NCBI GenBank assembly: GCA_905221545.1
Contig: CAJNDO010000006.1
Location: forward strand, 62,001 to 126,000
Direction: 5' to 3'
Source: a bacterium
Lineage (GTDB): Bacteria; Bacillota; Bacilli; Lactobacillales; Streptococcaceae
Length of the DNA stretch: 64,000 bases
In this document: positions 1 through 8,179 of the stretch, in pieces
Layout of the letters: each line of letters begins with the position of its first letter
How positions within the stretch are numbered: position 1 is the stretch's first letter
Notes under the pieces: model-generated
What the model was told of the DNA's origin: nothing
The model's database searches: none
The model's input: the letters and a program-made list of their open reading frames with translations, nothing else
Program-made: the position numbers and the translations under genes

Positions 1-57
1 GGAAAGTTAGCGCATACATTTATTAGCAAAGGTAAAATATATCAGTTTGAAACATGA
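1..57 (+). CDS. possible C-terminal end of an unidentified gene entering from the left
   Basis: Frame 1 is open from the first base to a TGA at 55-57 and reads GKLAHTFISKGKIYQFET. The other two forward frames stop within the first 35 bases. Eighteen residues are too few to name a family and the open frame may be chance. The rest of 58-234 is AT-rich with no convincing gene. Confidence 0.2.
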   Translation, partial: GKLAHTFISKGKIYQFET

Positions 58-234
58 AACCATCTATTCCAACTTTAAAAAAAGAAATCATTCGTAAAAA
101 TAAAATACTTAAAAAAATCAAAGACTAAACCAGAAAGCTACTCATTGACAGGTCACAATTGGCTAGACTACGTAACTACAGCCAAAAGACGATGACCTGA
201 CCTTGGCGAGCCACCTAAAGAGTACAAACACAAA

Positions 235-260
235 ACATGCTATCTTATACGATAACATGT
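235..260. terminator. bidirectional terminator-like hairpin
   Basis: ACATG (235-239) and TATC pair with GATA and CATGT (256-260) around a short loop. A T-run follows on the + strand (CATTTTTT) and a shorter one on the - strand. It lies just beyond the stop of the - strand nuclease gene and probably ends that transcript. Confidence 0.5.
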
Positions 261-273
261 CATTTTTTACTAT

Positions 274-1233
274 TTACAACAAGGCCTCAAACTCAGCAAC
301 AGTCATACCCAACTGCTCACTTGCAAATTCGGAAGTTAAAACATGTTGGCGTACTAAATCTAGAAAGGTAAAGATTTTCCCACGCTCTAGACCTTGTTCA
401 ACACCCTCTGCTCGTCCTCGCTCCAGTCCCTGTTCAATGCCCTCTGCACGGCCACGTTCAAGACCACGCTCTAAGCCTTTCTCCTCAGCTTGTTCCAAGG
501 CATAGTCCTGTGCTAACAAGGCTTGTTCTTCGCGCCTGCGTTGTTCACTAAACATTTTTATGTCCTCCTCGGACCAGCTCTTGTAGTCTAGCAGTTGGTC
601 TGCCTGGCTGATGGCTCGCTCGGGTTCTTGAGTAAAGGGCTTGTTCCCAAAAAACTCTAACCACGGTTTACGAATGCTATCTTTGCTGGTTTCTCTGTAT
701 TTTTTTAGTTCCAAGAAAGCCATTTTGACCAGATGGTTTTCCTGACCGTTGTTTGTGATGGTTAAGACCTCACCTGTCGTGTCCTCTCGCATACTAAAGC
801 TGTGAAAAGCCAAGTCGTCCGAGAAGTAGTTGCTATCCACGATAGCGATAGCGTATACTGGTGCGATGTGTTTGTAACTCTGGTGTGTGTCACCTTCACG
901 TTGGCGAATTTTTTCAAGATTCTGATTGACCTGGCTGCATAAGTAAGCCCACAAACGATTGATGAAAAAATTCTGATGATGAACTTGGATTTCAATAATT
1001 ACTTGCGTTCCATTATCTAGCTCCGCCAAGACATCTATACTGGTATAGAAATCCTGAGCCGAGTAAGGCGTAGAAGGCAAAACGTGAATATTGCTCCCCT
1101 CCAAAATCGTTACATTTTTGGCTGGTAAGTCCAGCATATCGCGGATAAATTGACAAGTGATTTCTGGATTGCTAAAGATTTTTTTAGCAACTAAATCGTT
1201 GGTCGGGCTGATGCCCGGATGTCTTAAAGTCAT
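274..1233 (-). CDS. Rpn / PD-(D/E)XK nuclease family transposase-like protein
   Basis: This 319-residue protein belongs to the Rpn/YhgA-like PD-(D/E)XK superfamily, often annotated as putative transposase. Seen in the sequence: the N-terminal stretch with LPAKNVTILEG, then the catalytic-type core SIDVLAELDNG...IIEIQVHH, which fits D-(X)n-ExQ of this nuclease fold, then AHFS-like and helical segments. The C-terminus is a charged repeat region built from GLERGRAEG[IV]EQ units. An RBS (GGAGG) lies about 7 nt before the ATG at 1233 and a TATAAT is just upstream (1249-1254). E. coli Rpn proteins act in RecA-independent recombination and some relatives act in phage defence; which role applies here is unknown. 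No inverted repeats of an insertion sequence were seen. Confidence 0.75.
   Translation of the reverse strand: MTLRHPGISPTNDLVAKKIFSNPEITCQFIRDMLDLPAKNVTILEGSNIHVLPSTPYSAQDFYTSIDVLAELDNGTQVIIEIQVHHQNFFINRLWAYLCSQVNQNLEKIRQREGDTHQSYKHIAPVYAIAIVDSNYFSDDLAFHSFSMREDTTGEVLTITNNGQENHLVKMAFLELKKYRETSKDSIRKPWLEFFGNKPFTQEPERAISQADQLLDYKSWSEEDIKMFSEQRRREEQALLAQDYALEQAEEKGLERGLERGRAEGIEQGLERGRAEGVEQGLERGKIFTFLDLVRQHVLTSEFASEQLGMTVAEFEALL
385..456 (-). repeat. two 36-bp in-frame tandem repeats in the nuclease-like gene
   Basis: Bases 385-420 and 421-456 are imperfect copies of a 36-bp unit, with part of a third copy at 457-480. On the - strand they encode 12-residue units around GLERGRAEG[IV]EQ. The unit is a multiple of three, so gain or loss of a copy keeps the reading frame. 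Confidence 0.8.
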
Positions 1234-1334
1234 CCATTTCCTCCTTCTATTATACCATATTTTTAAATCTAATTTTGCTAGATTCGATGGTTCTATCTAT
1301 TTATTCGGAAAGGAAATGAATTTGTGAAGATATT

Positions 1335-3023
1335 TTATCTCGTTTCAACTAAAATATGAGCTTGATCAACCAGTTGTCCATCAACAGTCAGATTCAGATA
1401 GAAATCCAAGGTCTTGTCGGCAGCAAAATACAGGGTTGGTATGGTCAGGTCTTTTTTGCTTTCCCCAGCTTGGAATTGAAGGACTTGTATCTCGTCCTGA
1501 TAGGCGACACCATGCACACCAGTTCCCGGCTGAATCGAAATCTTAGCCTCCAAAAGAGTACTACTTTCGCTACGTTCAACCTTAAAATGAAGAGTCTCTC
1601 CCTTTGCTACAGCTAGACTTTTTTCTACAAATGCTAGTCCCTGAACAACTTCTTTTTGGGATAAGCTAGGAGTTTTATAGAGGGAAATCTTGGTCAATAC
1701 AGGCATAGATTGTGCCTCTGTAATCATCACGCGCACCTTCTGTGTCTCTACCAGCGGCCCTCGCAAGAGGCGCTTATGACCAACTGTAAAACCCGTTCCA
1801 AATTCCTGCCAGGCACCATCCACCTCTACTTGCACCTGAAAAGCAGCGATTCGTTGTCCTAGCTTCAAATCTTCTCTTAACTCAAGCACATCGAAAGTTT
1901 TAGGTCCCCCTAAGTCGAGTTCTAACTGGATGGGCAAGTCTGCATCGCTTGCCCAAGAACTAGTCTCAAGGCCATCTGTCAGATGATGACAGGCAAAGTC
2001 TGCGGAAAGAGCTGGACCAGATACCTTGGCTGCCAGAGCCAAATCTTCTTTATAGAGTTCGTCACGATAAGCCGCAAATTCATAGAGGCGCTTGATATCT
2101 TTATCGTCAAAGAGACCATCTTGATTCGGCGGAATATTGAGCAAAAGAGGGGTGCCCCTCCCAACCGAGTGAAAGTAGATTTCGACCAACTCCTCAAGTG
2201 ACTTAGGATCCTGATTTTCATGGTAAAACCAACCCGGCCGGATGGAAACGTCTGCCTCACCAATTGAAAAAATCGTACCTGAAGGATCTCCGTGCTGAAG
2301 ATAATCCAACTCTGCTTCTGTCCCTAGTTTATCTGGATTCACCTTTTGCCACAATGGATCACCTGCATACCCTCGTTCATTGCCAATCCAGCGGATACTT
2401 GTGCCTTCTGTTGAAAAAATCAAGCAATCGCCCTGCAGGTCACGAATGGTTTCAAACCATTTCTCAAATTCATAATTGACCTTTTGAGCGCCCTCTCCTC
2501 TGGCACCATCCATCCAGACCTCAGCAAATTTCCCTGCATTGCCATAGGCAGGATTTGATAAAATCTCCTTCAGCTGTGCCAGATAATAGGCATTATAGTC
2601 CGCTTCTCGATCCACATGATAGAGAGGACTGTGGGCATCCCAAGGCGATAGGTAGACCCCCATATCCATATCAAACTCTGTGGCAGCTTGGGACACCTCA
2701 AGGAGCAAGTCCCCCTCTCCATTCTTCCAAGGACTGGCCTTGACCGAATAATCTGTGCAAGCCGTCGGATAAAGGACAAAGCCGTCATGGTGCTTGACCA
2801 CCAAAATCAACTTTTTAAAGCCCGTTTCCTTGAGCACGCGAACCCACTCACGCGCATCTAACCTTGTCGGATTAAAGCGTTCAGGTTCCTCCTTACCTGT
2901 CCCCCATTCCTGGTCATAAAAGGTATTAGGCCCAAAATGGATAAAGGCTGCTAGTTCATCCTCTAAATAAGCTAGCTGGGCCTGACTAGGCAAGGGCCCA
3001 TGCGGTTTTATTTCTCTTACCAT
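1335..3023 (-). CDS. GH29 alpha-L-fucosidase
   Basis: This 562-residue enzyme should release alpha-linked L-fucose from host-type glycans. The N-terminal barrel shows FIHFGPNTF, ILVVKHHDGF and YLSPWD, all GH29 hallmarks. WMDG at about residues 170-173 carries the nucleophile Asp172. The C-terminal half (from about 350) looks like a beta-sandwich with a discoidin-like FDVLELREDL region. No signal peptide or sorting signal is visible, so it should act in the cytoplasm on imported oligosaccharides. It starts one base after the stop of the GH2 gene and is the second gene of that operon. Pneumococcus carries a GH29 protein of this size (SP_2146 type), so orthology is likely but recalled from memory. 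Confidence 0.88.
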   Translation of the reverse strand: MVREIKPHGPLPSQAQLAYLEDELAAFIHFGPNTFYDQEWGTGKEEPERFNPTRLDAREWVRVLKETGFKKLILVVKHHDGFVLYPTACTDYSVKASPWKNGEGDLLLEVSQAATEFDMDMGVYLSPWDAHSPLYHVDREADYNAYYLAQLKEILSNPAYGNAGKFAEVWMDGARGEGAQKVNYEFEKWFETIRDLQGDCLIFSTEGTSIRWIGNERGYAGDPLWQKVNPDKLGTEAELDYLQHGDPSGTIFSIGEADVSIRPGWFYHENQDPKSLEELVEIYFHSVGRGTPLLLNIPPNQDGLFDDKDIKRLYEFAAYRDELYKEDLALAAKVSGPALSADFACHHLTDGLETSSWASDADLPIQLELDLGGPKTFDVLELREDLKLGQRIAAFQVQVEVDGAWQEFGTGFTVGHKRLLRGPLVETQKVRVMITEAQSMPVLTKISLYKTPSLSQKEVVQGLAFVEKSLAVAKGETLHFKVERSESSTLLEAKISIQPGTGVHGVAYQDEIQVLQFQAGESKKDLTIPTLYFAADKTLDFYLNLTVDGQLVDQAHILVETR

Positions 3024-3024
3024 A

Positions 3025-6000
3025 CTACTTCCTATCTACATTTTTCTTTACTTTTTTGGCATGCACTTGCAATTCTGTTAAGGCTATGGGACTGGTCAAG
3101 CCTTCAAATCGAAGACGAAGGGCGTAAGTCTCCACCTTATCAAATTCAAAACGAAGGTCTTTTTCCTTGTCACTTGAAACTTTTCGGATAGCTGATACAG
3201 GGCGCCAATTCTCCTCTTGTTTGAGCAGAGAATCCTTGTCCAAATGGTTAGGAGTCCGAGGCAAGGCAGGCTTATTTCCCACATAATAATCAATAAGGAT
3301 CGGTTCCACCGCCACGTAGTCTTGATTTTCAACATAATACAAGGTCAGGTTATCCACAAATCGCGGTTTTAAAATCCCTGCATCTCCAAACAGAATACCC
3401 ACACTGGCTTGCTCTGACTTGGCAATCCAAGTATTGGCTGTCGATTTCTTCCGAGCAATGACCTTGTCATTAAGGTAAGAAGCTGGGTGATTAGGCTCTG
3501 AATGGGAAGCAAAGACCAGAGGCAGGTTAGACCCTGTCCACTGATTGGAAATAACTTCCCCATCTACACTAGCATCTGTCACATGAATGGTTACTTTTGC
3601 TAGCAACTCACAGCCCGCTACTTGCCCTGTGAGAACATATTTTCCTACCTGAGCATAGATTTGAGGATTGAGTTCATCCCAAGTCACCTTAGCCGTATCT
3701 CGTCTGCCATCTGATAAGACTAGCTTAACTCGGTCTGGTAAGTGTGGGGCTTCCTTGACAAGCGTCCAAACCCTTTCAGGCTCAATAGCGTAAATCCCTT
3801 GAACACAAACCTGAGCCGAGGCCTTTAGATCCAGATCCTCTAGCTGGCCAGATACCGTAAATTCGTGAAATTTTTCCAAATCTTCTTTAGAAATTACCTC
3901 CCAAACAACCTTGACTCGTTTTGCACTACCGGACTCATAGTCCACCAAGACTGAAGATGGTAGCTGTGGATAAGTCCCCCTAGCTGTATACAAGCGAAGT
4001 GGTCGTACAGAAACCACCTGCCTTAGCGAGGTATTTTTTGCGACCTGCAAGTGCATTTGATAGGTTTTCCCTTGATAAATAGCACTGATAACCAAGTCTC
4101 CTGCAGACAAGCAATGAAGCACCCCCTGCTTGATAATAGCATGGGCACTGCCACTCGTCTCCCAAATCACTTCACTATTCCCCACCTTGTTCACAGGGTT
4201 ATCCACAGTTTGTGGATAAAGTCCAATGGCTGGGGAATCTCCTTCTTGTAAACCTGGCTGCTTGTCCACTCGAATCTCAAACAAGCGCTTATTTTTCATT
4301 GGTTGGGAAGCCAAAGCCTCTCCCACTAAGATATCAAAACTTGCTGGCTCTAGCCCTCTAGCACTAGTCTTTACTCTTACTTGACCTGCCTGCTCCAAGC
4401 TCTGAACTAAAAGGACACCCCTGCCATGAAAGGCTTTCCTCTTAAACCGACCATTTTTCTGAGCCTGGTAACGTTCACGACTGGCCTGTCTACCGTTATC
4501 CACACCCACAATGCGAGCAGGCCCTTCAATTTTAAAATGAAGCTGATTGGAAGCAGTCGGAACCCAATTTCCATCCTTGTCCAATACATCAAAATAGAGA
4601 TAAAGGAGGTCTTGCCCATCTGGCTCCAGTTGTGTTTTCTCGGCATGTAGCCCGATTTTGGCTGGTTTACCTGCAGTCACCACCCTATCTTCTGCCACAA
4701 GCTGCCCTTGACGGTCATAGGCCACAGCACGCAATTCTCCTGGTTGATAAGGCAAACGCCATTCGAGATAAAGTTGGTCAGAACCTTGTCCCTCTTGGTA
4801 TTTTCTACCATCTGAAGTCCATTTTTCCTGAAAGGTCTTTCTGCCTTGGGATTTTCCATTGAGAAATAGCTCTACAGAACGGGCATTTGAATACACTCTA
4901 ACAGGGATACCCCCATACTTATCCACAACTTGTTGATAACTCTTGTGGATTTCCCAATTCCAGTGGGGCAGTATATGAACCATGGGATGCTGATCTAGCT
5001 CCAACCACTGACTTTGGTAGAGATAATAATCATTTTTAGGAATCCCTGCCGTGTCCACGATCCCAAAATAAGAACTCTTGACGGGCGTGTCATTTTGATT
5101 GTGCCAGGGAGTTGGCTCGCCAATATAGTCCACTCCTGTCCAGATAAACTGACCTGCGTAGTCTAGCCGATTTCGATCTGCTATCCAAGAAGCCGTCGCT
5201 GTTTTCCCCCAAGGAACCCGATCATTACCATAGTCCGACTGTTCAAAATTCCGCACGTGACGATTATCCCCAACCCATTCCTTATCTGGTCGAAAATAAC
5301 AATCACGCGTCCGTGTAGCCGATGAGGTTTCAGATCCATAAAGTCGCCACTTGGGATGTCTTTTGCGAATCGCGTCAATATTATCTTCCGAGTAATTCAA
5401 ACCCACCACATCCAGCAAATCAGCAATCTTTTCATGACCTCCAGAACCATCTCCAAAGCGGAACTGATCCATTCCCATGGTCACAAAACGGCTATCATCA
5501 ACCTCCTTAACCTTCTCTAGCAAGCGTTTGATTGCCTTCAATGAATGAGCGTCTCCATTTGCTTCGCTGACTTCATTTCCCAAAGACCACATAAAAATCG
5601 CTGGATTGTTCTTGCCACGCTCAATCATAGTGCGCAAATCGTAATCTGACCAGAAATCGCCTGCTTTCGCTTCTGGATGAGTCACTTCTTCCTCAAAAAA
5701 GCGACCATAGTCATATTCTTTCTTGCCCCCATACCAGGTATCAAAGGCTTCTTCTTGGATGAGCAGGCCCATTTTGGCAGCCAGAACCAGCAAAATACTA
5801 CTAGCAGGATTATGGGTAATTCGAATAGCATTGACTCCCATTCCTTTCATCTGGCGCAAGCGTCTCTCAGCAGCTGATCTGTTTTCCACAGCTCCCAGCG
5901 CTCCGTAGTCATGATGGAGACAAACCCCATGAATCTTCAACCAGCGACCATTTAGAAAGAAACCCTTATCTGCTTGCCAATCCATATAGCGATAACCAAA

Positions 6001-6813
6001 GGTCTCCTCTTCTTCATCAACCAAGACGCCATTTTTGTAAAGGCGAGTCTCCAACTGGTAAAGGTGAGGATGGTCAATATCCCAAAGCAAGGGTTGAAAA
6101 ATTGATATTGCTTGCTGGAAAGAATGTTTGTCCCCAGACTCAATCACTACAGAGTCTGTCGCCTGCCAGTCTGACAGTTGCTGTCCATCATACCAGATAC
6201 TCTGTTCCAAATACACTGACACGGACTGAGGCCCATCATTTGAAACCTTGCTTTCAAGCTGGGTTTCCACACACGATTGCCTTTGTTCCTTTAGCTTAGG
6301 ACTTTTTATCGTAATCCCATACAAATCCAGATGCACCGAATCTGTAATCAACAATTTCACTTCTCGGTAAATACCGCTACCCGAGTACCAACGACTGCTA
6401 GGTTGCTGATTTTCCACAAAAACTGCAAGCTGGTTGGCCGTCCCATCGTTTCTTAGATAAGGCGTGATATCATAAGAAAAGGGCGTATAGCCATTGGGAT
6501 AATAGCCCAGCACTTGCCCGTTGATATAGACTTGGGCATTCATGTAAACCCCATCAAAGAGCAAACGCACCGAAACAAGACTGGCATCTTCTTCCAAGTA
6601 AAACTGCGTCCGGTACCAGGCCTGACCCCCATTTAGCTGGCCACCCTCATTTTGCGCTGGCGAATAATGGTCAAAATCATTGTAAATACTCCAGTCATGC
6701 GGCACTTGAATAGCCTGCCAATTTTCCCTCTGAAAATCCGGCGCCAAGGCCTCTTCTTTCCCCACCTCCTGACTAAAAAACCAGTGATTTCGTAAAACTT
6801 CTTCTCTTCTCAT
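3025..6813 (-). CDS. GH2 beta-galactosidase-like glycoside hydrolase
   Basis: This large protein (1262 residues) has the GH2 order: sugar-binding jelly roll (VPHDWSIYND near 37-46, NGGQAWYRT), immunoglobulin-like domain, then the TIM barrel. The acid/base is in SLGNEVSE (Glu414) and the likely nucleophile in YGSETSSA (Glu495), with the WTGVDYIGEPTPW motif after it. The last ~500 residues hold Ig-like and carbohydrate-binding-type domains. No signal peptide and no LPXTG are visible, unlike surface BgaA, so I infer a cytoplasmic enzyme. It is the first gene of an operon with the GH29 fucosidase. A promoter with an overlapping cre-like site lies just upstream. The gene contains six perfect DnaA boxes (see findings). 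Exact substrate is inferred; related GH2 activities cannot be excluded. Confidence 0.85.
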   Translation of the reverse strand: MRREEVLRNHWFFSQEVGKEEALAPDFQRENWQAIQVPHDWSIYNDFDHYSPAQNEGGQLNGGQAWYRTQFYLEEDASLVSVRLLFDGVYMNAQVYINGQVLGYYPNGYTPFSYDITPYLRNDGTANQLAVFVENQQPSSRWYSGSGIYREVKLLITDSVHLDLYGITIKSPKLKEQRQSCVETQLESKVSNDGPQSVSVYLEQSIWYDGQQLSDWQATDSVVIESGDKHSFQQAISIFQPLLWDIDHPHLYQLETRLYKNGVLVDEEEETFGYRYMDWQADKGFFLNGRWLKIHGVCLHHDYGALGAVENRSAAERRLRQMKGMGVNAIRITHNPASSILLVLAAKMGLLIQEEAFDTWYGGKKEYDYGRFFEEEVTHPEAKAGDFWSDYDLRTMIERGKNNPAIFMWSLGNEVSEANGDAHSLKAIKRLLEKVKEVDDSRFVTMGMDQFRFGDGSGGHEKIADLLDVVGLNYSEDNIDAIRKRHPKWRLYGSETSSATRTRDCYFRPDKEWVGDNRHVRNFEQSDYGNDRVPWGKTATASWIADRNRLDYAGQFIWTGVDYIGEPTPWHNQNDTPVKSSYFGIVDTAGIPKNDYYLYQSQWLELDQHPMVHILPHWNWEIHKSYQQVVDKYGGIPVRVYSNARSVELFLNGKSQGRKTFQEKWTSDGRKYQEGQGSDQLYLEWRLPYQPGELRAVAYDRQGQLVAEDRVVTAGKPAKIGLHAEKTQLEPDGQDLLYLYFDVLDKDGNWVPTASNQLHFKIEGPARIVGVDNGRQASRERYQAQKNGRFKRKAFHGRGVLLVQSLEQAGQVRVKTSARGLEPASFDILVGEALASQPMKNKRLFEIRVDKQPGLQEGDSPAIGLYPQTVDNPVNKVGNSEVIWETSGSAHAIIKQGVLHCLSAGDLVISAIYQGKTYQMHLQVAKNTSLRQVVSVRPLRLYTARGTYPQLPSSVLVDYESGSAKRVKVVWEVISKEDLEKFHEFTVSGQLEDLDLKASAQVCVQGIYAIEPERVWTLVKEAPHLPDRVKLVLSDGRRDTAKVTWDELNPQIYAQVGKYVLTGQVAGCELLAKVTIHVTDASVDGEVISNQWTGSNLPLVFASHSEPNHPASYLNDKVIARKKSTANTWIAKSEQASVGILFGDAGILKPRFVDNLTLYYVENQDYVAVEPILIDYYVGNKPALPRTPNHLDKDSLLKQEENWRPVSAIRKVSSDKEKDLRFEFDKVETYALRLRFEGLTSPIALTELQVHAKKVKKNVDRK
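3350..4927. other. cluster of six perfect DnaA boxes inside the GH2 gene
   Basis: The consensus 9-mer TTATCCACA occurs at 3350-3358, 4199-4207, 4496-4504 and 4919-4927, and its complement TGTGGATAA at 3965-3973 and 4211-4219. The 4199 and 4211 copies face each other, 3 bp apart. Found by eye. Whether DnaA binds here is not known. Confidence 0.6.
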
Positions 6814-6848
6814 ACAAGCATTCCTCTTTAAACGACTCGATTTACTTG

Positions 6849-6877
6849 ACTATAGCACAAAACAAAAGCGCTTTCAA
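6849..6877 (-). promoter_or_regulatory. promoter of the GH2-GH29 operon with overlapping cre-like site
   Basis: On the - strand TTGAAA (6872-6877), a 17-bp spacer and TATAGT (6849-6854) form a sigma-A promoter. The 14-bp TGAAAGCGCTTTTG (6863-6876) overlaps the -35 and is close to the catabolite responsive element palindrome, so CcpA repression in glucose is the natural inference. Confidence 0.75.
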
Positions 6878-6966
6878 GTTTTCCTCCATCACTCCCTAAA
6901 TACTCAGAAAAGATTCTATAATTTGTGGAGGAGGATTGAATCCTCAAAACTACAAAAGCAATGCAA

Positions 6967-6990
6967 AAAGAGCCTGTTGCCAAGCTCTTT
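6967..6990 (-). terminator. terminator downstream of the SPFH gene
   Basis: AAAGAGC (6967-6973) pairs with GCTCTTT (6984-6990). On the - strand the stem runs into TTTTTG. It lies beyond the BOX repeat, so the BOX would be transcribed in the 3' end of the SPFH mRNA. Confidence 0.6.
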
Positions 6991-6991
6991 G

Positions 6992-7144
6992 TACTCAATG
7001 AAAATCAAAGAGCAAACTAGGAAACTAGCCGCAGGTTGCTCAAAACACCGTTTTGAGGTAGTAGATAAGACTGACGAAGTCAGTTACATATATCTACGGC
7101 AAGGCGACGCTGACGTGGTTTGAAGAGATTTTCGAAGAGTATTA
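6992..7144 (-). repeat. BOX element (boxA-boxB-boxC)
   Basis: About 153 bp matching the pneumococcal BOX repeat. Read on the - strand it begins with boxA (ACTCTTCGAAAATCTCTTCA), has boxB with the CTCAAAACGGTGTTTTGAG palindrome, and ends with boxC (TTTGATTTTCATTGAGTA). The 335-bp gap around it holds this repeat, the terminator and the GH2 promoter. No gene is evident. Confidence 0.92.
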
Positions 7145-7149
7145 GTCTA

Positions 7150-8049
7150 TTATTTCTTCTCAGCACGGAGAGCTGACAAGATTTGTGTACGGATATCATC
7201 CACACCATTTGGAGTATTTGGTAAAAAGATAGTTTGATTTCCTTTAGAGGCAAAGGTATTCAAGGTATCCAAATACTGGTTGGTCAAGAGGATGGACATG
7301 ATCTGTTCTTCTGTCATGCCAACATTGGCTTCCTTGAGTTCTGTGATAGACTCTGCCAATCCATCCACAATCGCCTTACGTTGTTGGGCAATCCCCACAC
7401 CATGAAGGCGGTCTTTTTCTGCTTCGGCTTCAGCTGCAGTGACGATTTTAATCTTGTCAGCTTCCGCCAATTCTTGCGCTGCGACCCGCTTACGTTGCGC
7501 CGCATTGATTTCATTCATGGATTGCTTAACTTCTGCATCCGGTTCGACCTTGGTAATCAAGGTTTTCACAATAATGTAGCCGTAAGTTGTCATTTCTTCC
7601 GCAACTTGGTGCTGAACCTCAAGGGCAATCTCGTCTTTTTTCTCAAACAATTCATCCAAGGTTAATTTTGGAACAGAAGAACGAAGGGCGTCTTCGATAT
7701 AAGATTTAATCTGAGATTCTGGACGCATAAGTTTATAGTAGGCATCTGTCACGCTCTGCTCATTGACACGGTACTGAGTCGCCACATTCATCATAACGAA
7801 CACATTATCCTTGGTCTTAGTCTCAACCACAATATCGCTTTGCAACAAGCGTAACTGGATTCGCGCTGCAATCGAGTCAATCCCAAAAGGCAAGCGAATA
7901 TGAATACCGCTATTGGCAACCTTTTGGTATTTCCCAAAGCGTTCAATAATCGCCACCGACTGCTGACGAACCACATAAACTGTACTCAGTGTGACTATCA
8001 CCAATAGGAGCACACAAACCACCACAAAAATCATCAAAAATGTTGCCAT
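7150..8049 (-). CDS. SPFH/Band 7 (stomatin/prohibitin-like) membrane protein
   Basis: A 299-residue protein with one N-terminal transmembrane segment (about residues 2-22: FLMIFVVVCVLLLVIVTLS) followed by the SPFH domain (VVRQQSVAIIERFGKYQKV). A coiled-coil region rich in Ala and Glu (AAEAEAEKDRLHGVGIAQQRK) precedes the C-terminus. Family members organise membrane microdomains and often partner with NfeD or FtsH-type proteins; no such partner is adjacent. I chose the start at 8049 because a GGAGG lies 9 nt upstream; an in-frame ATG further upstream would add 14 poorly supported residues. A TATAAT with an extended TG sits shortly upstream. Confidence 0.85.
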   Translation of the reverse strand: MATFLMIFVVVCVLLLVIVTLSTVYVVRQQSVAIIERFGKYQKVANSGIHIRLPFGIDSIAARIQLRLLQSDIVVETKTKDNVFVMMNVATQYRVNEQSVTDAYYKLMRPESQIKSYIEDALRSSVPKLTLDELFEKKDEIALEVQHQVAEEMTTYGYIIVKTLITKVEPDAEVKQSMNEINAAQRKRVAAQELAEADKIKIVTAAEAEAEKDRLHGVGIAQQRKAIVDGLAESITELKEANVGMTEEQIMSILLTNQYLDTLNTFASKGNQTIFLPNTPNGVDDIRTQILSALRAEKK

Positions 8050-8179
8050 TATCGTGACCTCCATCATTATTTTTCCTGTATTATAGCACATTTAAAGAAG
8101 GCTGTGCAGTTTTTACTGCGATTTTTCCTGAAATGTCAATAATTAGAAGTGAATTGTCACATTGTCGTCTAATACCTAA

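Noticed and set aside
203..505. 100-codon + strand frame with Arg/Ser/Pro-rich repeats
   Set aside because: It is the antisense of the repeat-rich 3' end of the nuclease-like gene and has no RBS.
7234..7665. 143-codon + strand frame
   Set aside because: Fully antisense to the SPFH gene, whose protein is clearly conserved.
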